Below are positions 57,958 to 64,000 of a stretch of 64,000 nt of DNA, piece after piece. The notes under the pieces are model-generated. The model was not told the origin of the DNA and searched no databases. It worked only from the letters and a program-made list of their open reading frames with translations. Source of the stretch: Aquanectria penicillioides. Lineage: Eukaryota > Ascomycota > Sordariomycetes > Hypocreales > Nectriaceae. The stretch lies in contig PYIU01000003.1 in assembly GCA_003415625.1 (NCBI GenBank), positions 4,464,001 to 4,528,000 on the forward strand. Direction: 5' to 3'. Numbering within the stretch: position 1 is the first letter of the stretch; each line of letters starts with the position of its first letter. A program made the translations under genes and the position numbers.

Positions 57958-58975
57958 GCTTAGTGTGGCTTCAGACGTATCGCTAGGTTTAGTTATCTGG
58001 CACTTGAATCACGGATATGATTATATTCGGAGGGGACTGATATTCGACTAAGGAAAAAAATTGCAACACCTAAATATTACCAGATAAAACTGTTAGAGAC
58101 GCATGTAGAAACAATCAGAAGAACGGGTTTCAGAAATTTTGTAGAATTGATTTGTGACCTGATTGATGATGCTCGTCTTGGGATTAATTATCTAGGTTTT
58201 GATACCAAAAGCTGCGCTGCTATTCACTTAAGCTGCAATTTTGACGAGTTTTCTGAAATCGCTCTGAAACCCTTTAATCGTCAGCCTAGAAAATCCGTTG
58301 TCAGCGCAAAGGCGAAACCATTGCAGCTGGCGATGCGGTCTTGCTACCTTACTGTGGTCGAACTGATGCACTACGAATAGAAAGGGTGTGTGGGGTTGGA
58401 GCTGAAGCGAAGTTGAAGATTAAAGAAAAGTAAAAAGGCTGTAGGAGCCTGACGAATGTGAGTATGGATATATATCGGCAATTGGAGTGAATCATGGGTG
58501 GCTATTCGAGAAGCTGGGGGCATGCCGCCTGGTGGTTGAAGCGCTTCTCATGGCTGCACATTGTTGGTGGTGGAATGCTGGACTGGTAGGACTGTAGGTG
58601 ACAACGAGCAGTTCGAGCGCGACACTTGTTTACAATTTACATCAGAGTTATGAAAAGTTATATTGAACCATATGGATGACGTCTTGGATGGTCGGTCTTG
58701 GTCGGTTGCCCGGGTCAATCGGGAACCGAGTTCTGAAACCCGTTTGACGATGCGTAGGACTGTTTCTACTGTCCGGTGGTTGGCGATCAGAGTGGGAGAC
58801 ACCTATATTTTCTGGGTACACCTATCCTTGAGGCACAAACGAACAAGGTTGGAAACCTTGGAGGGATTTCCTGTTGAATTGGGCAAGACAGGAGGGTGCC
58901 AACGCAACACGGGGTTCGTGGCATCGCAACGACGAACACCGACCCATGACGCTTACAGGAAAGCCAAAGCAGTTG
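57958..58975. other. Intergenic region before the microsatellite
   Basis: About 1 kb; short frames only (58147-58380 +, 58548-58802 minus), none supported. Presumably the 3' region of the helicase gene. Confidence 0.55.
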
Positions 58976-59294
58976 GTGAGTGAGTGAGTGAGTGAGTGAG
59001 TGAGTGAGTGAGTGAGTGAGTGAGTGAGTGAGTGAGTGAGTGAGTGAGTGAGTGAGTGAGTGAGTGAGTGAGTGAGTGAGTGAGTGAGTGAGTGAGTGAG
59101 TGAGTGAGTGAGTGAGTGAGTGAGTGAGTGAGTGAGTGAGTGAGTGAGTGAGTGAGTGAGTGAGTGAGTGAGTGAGTGAGTGAGTGAGTGAGTGAGTGAG
59201 TGAGTGAGTGAGTGAGTGAGTGAGTGAGTGAGTGAGTGAGTGAGTGAGTGAGTGAGTGAGTGAGTGAGTGAGTGAGTAAGTGAGTGAGTGAGTG
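58976..59294 (+). repeat. (TGAG)n tetranucleotide microsatellite, about 80 units
   Basis: About 319 bp of near-perfect TGAG repeat with a single visible interruption, TAAG, at about 59277-59280. Read on the minus strand it keeps two frames open as Leu-Thr-His-Ser repeats; these are products of the repeat, not genes. Confidence 0.98.
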
Positions 59295-59840
59295 GGATTT
59301 ACTGTTATTGGTGTGACAACCAACGAACCAACCACGACGGATTGGCGCTGGCAATTGGGCAATGGAGCGGATTCGTCTTTTGTTTTGTTTTGTTTTGTCG
59401 ACGTCAAAAAGTCTCAAACCAAACCACCACCCGCTCACTGCTCGAGAGCCAAAACAGGTTGATTGGTCGCGCATAGCTCTGCTTGGGCCGACAACTCTCA
59501 CCATTCCTAGGGGGCGAATCCTCCCGTAATTTTTTCGCACGAGTTCCTGTGCCTCCGGCATAATAGTGCAAACAGCATGGCCCGTTCGTGACTTGAGGGC
59601 CCCAGAATCAGGCCACATCGGGATTCAGCCCTACAGCTCAGCTTCTCAATCCCGAGACCGGTCGGTCCTCTTTATCCAGGACCAGTTCATGTACATGTAA
59701 TAGGCGACGGTGAATTATTTTCTTCCCCTTTTATCTGATCCTACTCCCTTTCATCGGTATAACTGCTCGGATTGAATCAATTGAATCGAAGCTTCCCAGT
59801 TGAAACCGACTCAGTTGCCGCGTCACGACGACTGCCAACA
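59295..59840. other. Promoter region of the glycosyltransferase gene
   Basis: About 550 bp without a gene, from the microsatellite to the UGT start codon. Confidence 0.6.
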
Positions 59841-61603
59841 ATGTCCGGCCCCGGCCCCGATGCTCCCCGGAGGATTCTCCTCCTTGCCACAACAGGCGGC
59901 TTCACTCACGCTGGTATGTTTTTTTTTTTTCTTTTCTCGAGGCTTCGATTGCCTTGAGATGAAGCCATCGCCTCTTCCCGGGAATGCGGCTGACGCCTTT
60001 ATGAATAGCGCCTGTGCTGGAAATCGGCGCCGTCCTCGCCGCCCGCGGCCATGAGATCCAGTTCGCCACAAACGCCGGCCAGGAGCCCTGGACCGCCGGC
60101 TACCCCTTCATCAAGACGGTTCACACCGTCGGCCCCGCGGCGCCAGAGGACGAGATGGACGCTCACTATGAGCGCATGCGCCTCTGGCGAGCCTCGCAGG
60201 GCTTCGGCACCGTCATGAAGTCCAAGTACCTGTTCGACCGCTTCTGGGTCGACGCCTACCGCAAGCTGCGCGAGCTGTGTCTCGACCAGAGCACGCGGCC
60301 GGACTTCATCATCGCAGACTTCTTCGCCGAGGCCGCCGCCCGCGACATGCTCCACCAGTTCAAGGTCCCCATCGCCGTGGTGTGGCCTCAGATGCCCTAC
60401 ATGATGGCGCCCGTTTCGTACCATCCTGGCCAGCCGGGCTTCCAGCTCGAGATGACTGTGACGTCGGAGCACGCCTCGCTGATGTCCCGCTTCCGCAACG
60501 AGTTCGTCCTGGTGCGCGCCTTGCCCACGCTGCTGCCCTTTGTTCGCTGGACGAAGCGCATGCGCCGAGACGCCGGCGTCGACTACTCCCTGCCCATTCT
60601 GAAGAAGCCCAACTATCTCGTCCTCGTAAACTCCTTCTTTGGGCTGGAAGCCCCCAAGGAGCTCCCGCCCCTGATCGCCGCCGTGGGGCCCATCCTCAGT
60701 GAGACCTACACACCGCTGGACCACGACCTCTCCAAGTTCTTGGAGACGCACGACAAGACCGTGTACGTCTCTCTCGGAACGCACGTCTGCTTGCCCATGG
60801 AGGAGCTGGAAAAGGTCCTCGTGGGTCTCATTCAAGCCCTTGATGCCGGATACATCAACGGCATCATATGGGCGGTACCACGCAAGCCACGGGCCCAATT
60901 CGACCTCACCAAGACCTTTCCCCGCGCTGACGGCTCAACCATCTCCGTGGCCGACGTAGTCAACGACAAGCACCCGGACTTCCGAGTGCCCGTCTTTGCG
61001 CCGCAGCGCGCGGTGCTCGGCCACGACAGCACCGTCCTGTTCCTGACCCACGGCGGCGGCTCCAGCGCCAACGAGGCGCTCTTCCACGGCGTGGCCGTCT
61101 TCGTCGTCGGCTACTTCTTCGACCAGCTCTGCAACAGCGCGCGCCTCATTCAAGCCGGCGTCGGACTCTCGCTGGACAAGGGCGAGCTCGGAGCCGACGT
61201 CATCGCCGCCACCGTAGCCCGGATCCGGGCCGACGCTGACGGGACCATCGCCCGCAATGTGCGCCGGATGCAGCGTATAGCCCGCATCGCGTCCCGGCGG
61301 AAGCACCACGCGGCCGACCTGGTCGAGGAGGTCATGGCCGACCAGGAGCTGCGGCTCAAGAACGGCGTCGAGCTGCGGCCCATGCACCTACAGACGGCTG
61401 ACGTGCGCATGTCGCTGTGGAGGGCCCGGAACTGGGACATGTGGTTCGTTGGGCTGTCATGGGTGGCCGTGGGCGGCGTTGCAAGCTGGTGGATGGCGAA
61501 GAACGGGTGGAGGAGACTGCCCAAGCTGCTGGGGCATGTCGTCGGTCTGGCCAAGGACCAGAGCCACGTCCTGCTACAGAACCGATTGCAAGGGGTGATA
61601 TAA
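59841..61603 (+). CDS. UDP-glycosyltransferase (GT1 family) with C-terminal membrane helix
   Basis: Model: exons 59841-59913 and 60009-61603, intron 95 bp (GTATGT...ATAG), 555 residues. The N-terminus ILLLATTGGFTHAAPVLEIGAVLAARGHEIQFAT is the usual GT-B acceptor domain start; the intron splits it after GGFTHA. The donor-binding region has VYVSLGTH, then PVFAPQRAVLGHDSTVLFLTHGG (PQ at 356, THGG at 371-374) and GYFFDQLCNSARL (DQ at 396-397), matching the UGT signature with a relaxed linker. A hydrophobic stretch near the C-terminus (MWFVGLSWVAVGGVASWW) probably anchors the protein. GT1 enzymes transfer sugar from a UDP-sugar to small lipophilic acceptors such as sterols or secondary metabolites. 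Acceptor unknown; no biosynthetic cluster is visible around it. Codon use is strongly G+C-rich at third positions. Confidence 0.93.
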
Positions 61604-62506
61604 GATGCAGATGGGAATGCCAGCGTACTGCACTGCACAAGGAACAAACCCCCCCAGCCGATATTAATACTGAGCCTATACTAGACTGAGACCGTCCGTA
61701 CGTACCCTGACTTATACCTGCCCAGACCTATACCACCACTGCCTCACGTAATCCGCCAAGCAAAGAGACAGTGACGGCGGTCTTGGTTTCAAAACTGCTA
61801 GAGGGAACCCGCTCTCCTCCACTGCGAAACTGTGCCCTGCCCTACAGAAAGTGTACCAAGAAATAGGGAATTGAGGAGAAAAAAGAGAAGAAAAAAACAA
61901 GATAGGAAAGACAAGACAAGTGTATATGTATCATAGAATTTATTGACAATTCTCTTCCTGAGACGACCCTGATAGAGAGAGAGAGCCATTGAGACAAACT
62001 TGTCTCATACGCCTCCTTCTATGCCTTGGTCACCATTCACTCTCTCCAGCCGTCACGAGCAAAACACCTTGTCCGGCCGTTGTTCACAGTGCGCAACAAA
62101 TGCCTAGACCCTTGCTAACAACCCGGGCAGATATAAAACATACTGACCCTCCCCCTCCAAAGTGTATCATCGACCCCATGCAGCAGCAAAAACCATGTCC
62201 AACGCCATGCCATGCGCGGCATTACCCAACAATGTCCTTATCCCCATTCATCGACCCATCAACAAGTTTTGGAAACCCAAACCCCACTCGCCCATCCCCT
62301 CCCTCCATAAATTAAATCCAAAGAAGAGTAGCAATAGAAATGGGGGGCTTTGCCCGATGTTGAGGGAGCCGAGTGTCTAGGTGGGGTATTATAGGCGTTC
62401 CTCGTCTCATGTACCAGAATCCGAAACTCGACCGCCGATAATCCCGAAATGGCGTGGGCGTAATGGTCAACTTCTGAAACAAACCTCTTTATTTGTAGAA
62501 TGACAA
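61604..62506. other. Convergent 3' regions of UGT and spaA-like genes
   Basis: About 900 bp with no supportable gene; 3' untranslated sequence of both genes is expected here. A short GA run is at about 61974-61985. Confidence 0.6.
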
Positions 62507-64000
62507 CTAGGAAAAGTCGCCAGTTGCCCTAGGATTCACTATCCTTTCAACTCGCTGGATGAGCTCCTTAGCCTCTCGAGCTGTGTCAAAGGCAATGGGC
62601 GGCAGCGTCTGTGTCCACGATCGCCACTCGGTGGCATTGCTGTTGATGCCGATGTTGGCCATGTCCTCGCCGCGGTCGCCAGCTTCGAGTAGTCGGGCTC
62701 GGCAGTGTGCCAATTGAGGAACCATCTCCCCGAAGCCGGTGTCCTGGGCTTCGCCTATGATCTGACCCACAACTGCAGAAATGGATCCAATCTCCGCGGT
62801 GATCTGCCGGATATCGGCGTTCCCACGGACGGTGCCCACGAGGTTCTGGATCTCAGACACGAGCACGGCGTTTTGGTCCTCCAAGTAGAGCTATGTCATA
62901 TTTAGTGTCATTCAATGCTGCGGCTCTTCTCTGGTTCAGCGTACCTTGAGATCCTGAGCAGCTCGAACATCCGGCTGAGATGGGGCTCCAGATCCGTTCA
63001 GGTTGAGGCCGCTCGGGACAGCAGCGGCATACGACATCCCGTTGGCCAGGCCATTCGATTTGTTCCGGGGGTATTCGTCGGTGGAGTGTCTAGGAGAGTT
63101 CACAGGGCTATAGGCCGATGAGTTCGCGCTTGCTCGGGCTCCGCCTAGTCCCTGGAAAGGCGGGGGCGGGGGGAGCGTACCCTGGGGACCCGACACTGGG
63201 TCGTTGCCGTGGGGGGAGAAGAAGCCAGTTGATTCCACAGGCGTAATGGTTCCATCGTCCTCGTCGTCCAATTCCTCTGCGGGTGTGGTCCTAATTTTTA
63301 CCAGGCGGAGGAGATCCACAATGGCGGCTGAGAGGTGGGAGGCTGCGACATCAAGCAAGGAAACGGGGGATATTCCGGCACCGGAGGCAAAGTTCTTGGA
63401 TGCTGTAATTAGGTTGTTCGCAGTGGCTGAAACTCTCGATCTGAGTTGCTTCTGTTGTTGGGCGGTCTCCTCTTCAAGATGGGCCTGGGCAGCGTCAATA
63501 TCCTTGGTGATGCGTCGTATGCCGACGACGACCGACTTCATGGAATCGATCACCATATCCGGGTCTCCGGTCCGGGCCTTTTGTAGTAGCTCGTCAATCG
63601 CAATCTGGAACTTGGTAACGTGGACATCCTTGACAAGACCACGGTCGTCAGCAAATCCCTTTTCACGGACAAATTTGGAAGCGTCGTGCTCCATAGCAAC
63701 GCCCATGGAGGAAGCTCGCATGCTTCGAAGCTGGGTTTTGGTGCGAGCGTAGCGGTTCTGCCATTCTCGAACCTCATGCTCCAATTTCTCAATCGTCTTT
63801 TCGAGTTCGGCCTGTCGTTCATATGTTGAGCCGCTCTGCTGAGAGAGCATTCTCATCTCGCGCAAAAACTCCTCAGCTTCTCGACGGACTTCATCCGTGA
63901 CCTGCTGTTGCTGCGTCAGCGAATTTCGCAGCTGCTCATTTTCTTGTTGTAGCTCGAAATCCGAGCTGCCTATATTCACGTTCCGTGAACTTTCTTGTTG
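62507..64000 (-). CDS. spaA: Spa2/SpaA polarisome scaffold protein, C-terminal part (runs off the window)
   Basis: Minus strand: upstream exon from 64000 (open, N-terminus missing) to 62945, intron 62944-62891 (54 bp, GTACGC...ATAG), last exon 62890-62507. The visible 479 residues start with a long coiled coil (QQENEQLRNSLTQQQQ, EKTIEKLEHEVREWQNRY), then a helical segment (VTKFQIAIDELLQKAR...MVIDSMKSVVVGIRRI), a Pro/Ser-rich linker, and the C-terminal domain LYLEDQNAVLVSEIQNLV to RIVNPRATGDFS, which resembles the GIT1/Spa2 C-terminal homology domain. Spa2 proteins gather at hyphal tips and scaffold the polarisome with formin and Bud6. The first exon's frame is open to the last base, so much of the protein (including the N-terminal Spa2 homology repeats) must lie beyond 64000. 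Confidence 0.88.

Noticed and set aside
58787..59618. Two long minus-strand frames of Leu-Thr-His-Ser repeats
   Set aside because: They are translations of the TGAG microsatellite; any tetranucleotide repeat without a stop gives such frames, and the flanks are not coding-like.

Overview
The window looks like a chromosome segment of a filamentous ascomycete, most likely a sordariomycete (Hypocreales is a reasonable guess). Genes carry short introns of about 52-110 bp with GTAAGT/GTGAGT-type donors. The gene set (NoxA, Kre33, Sym1, Cox24/mS38, a Spa2-type polarisome protein, GH43 and MFS proteins) is typical of these fungi. A 17.5 kb block has been turned into A+T-rich sequence by repeat-induced point mutation (RIP).

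Layout. 1-6030: the 3' part of a GH43 glycosidase, a sugar-porter MFS transporter and a second, unrelated MFS transporter, all on the + strand; the first two may form a small sugar-utilisation pair. 6031-10140: a 4.1 kb stretch with no supportable gene, ending in the pyrimidine-rich leader of noxA. 10141-22088: mostly housekeeping genes: NADPH oxidase noxA, a small membrane protein (minus strand), Mpv17/Sym1, mitochondrial ribosomal protein mS38/Cox24, and the RNA cytidine acetyltransferase Kre33/NAT10. 22089-30279: sparse, with a doubtful decayed gene, a DapA-family aldolase (minus strand) and a protein with two copies of a fungal domain of unknown function. A tRNA-Leu gene with an intron lies at 30280-30381.

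30957-48499: one Ty1/copia LTR retrotransposon (259-bp LTRs, target duplication GTTGT), carrying a nested 12.4 kb Ty3/gypsy LTR retrotransposon (34076-46489, 383-bp LTRs). Both are riddled with C-to-T and G-to-A changes and are dead. In each element the outward half of each LTR is less mutated than the matching half of its partner. This suggests two separate rounds of RIP: the copia element first, then the gypsy element after it landed inside.

48505-64000: genes resume with a Psg1-like Golgi membrane protein, a JmjN/JmjC protein (minus strand) and, divergent from it, a UPF1-like SF1 helicase gene whose model has problems. Then come an 80-unit TGAG microsatellite, a UDP-glycosyltransferase and, running off the window end on the minus strand, a Spa2-type polarisome scaffold.

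No operon-like or dedicated new system is clearly visible. The most unusual material is in the retrotransposon block (RIP layering, half-tRNA primer site, a recurrent palindrome, about 4.5 kb of unexplained sequence downstream of the gypsy integrase) and in the helicase gene. Gene models are manual splices read from the sequence; no database search was run.
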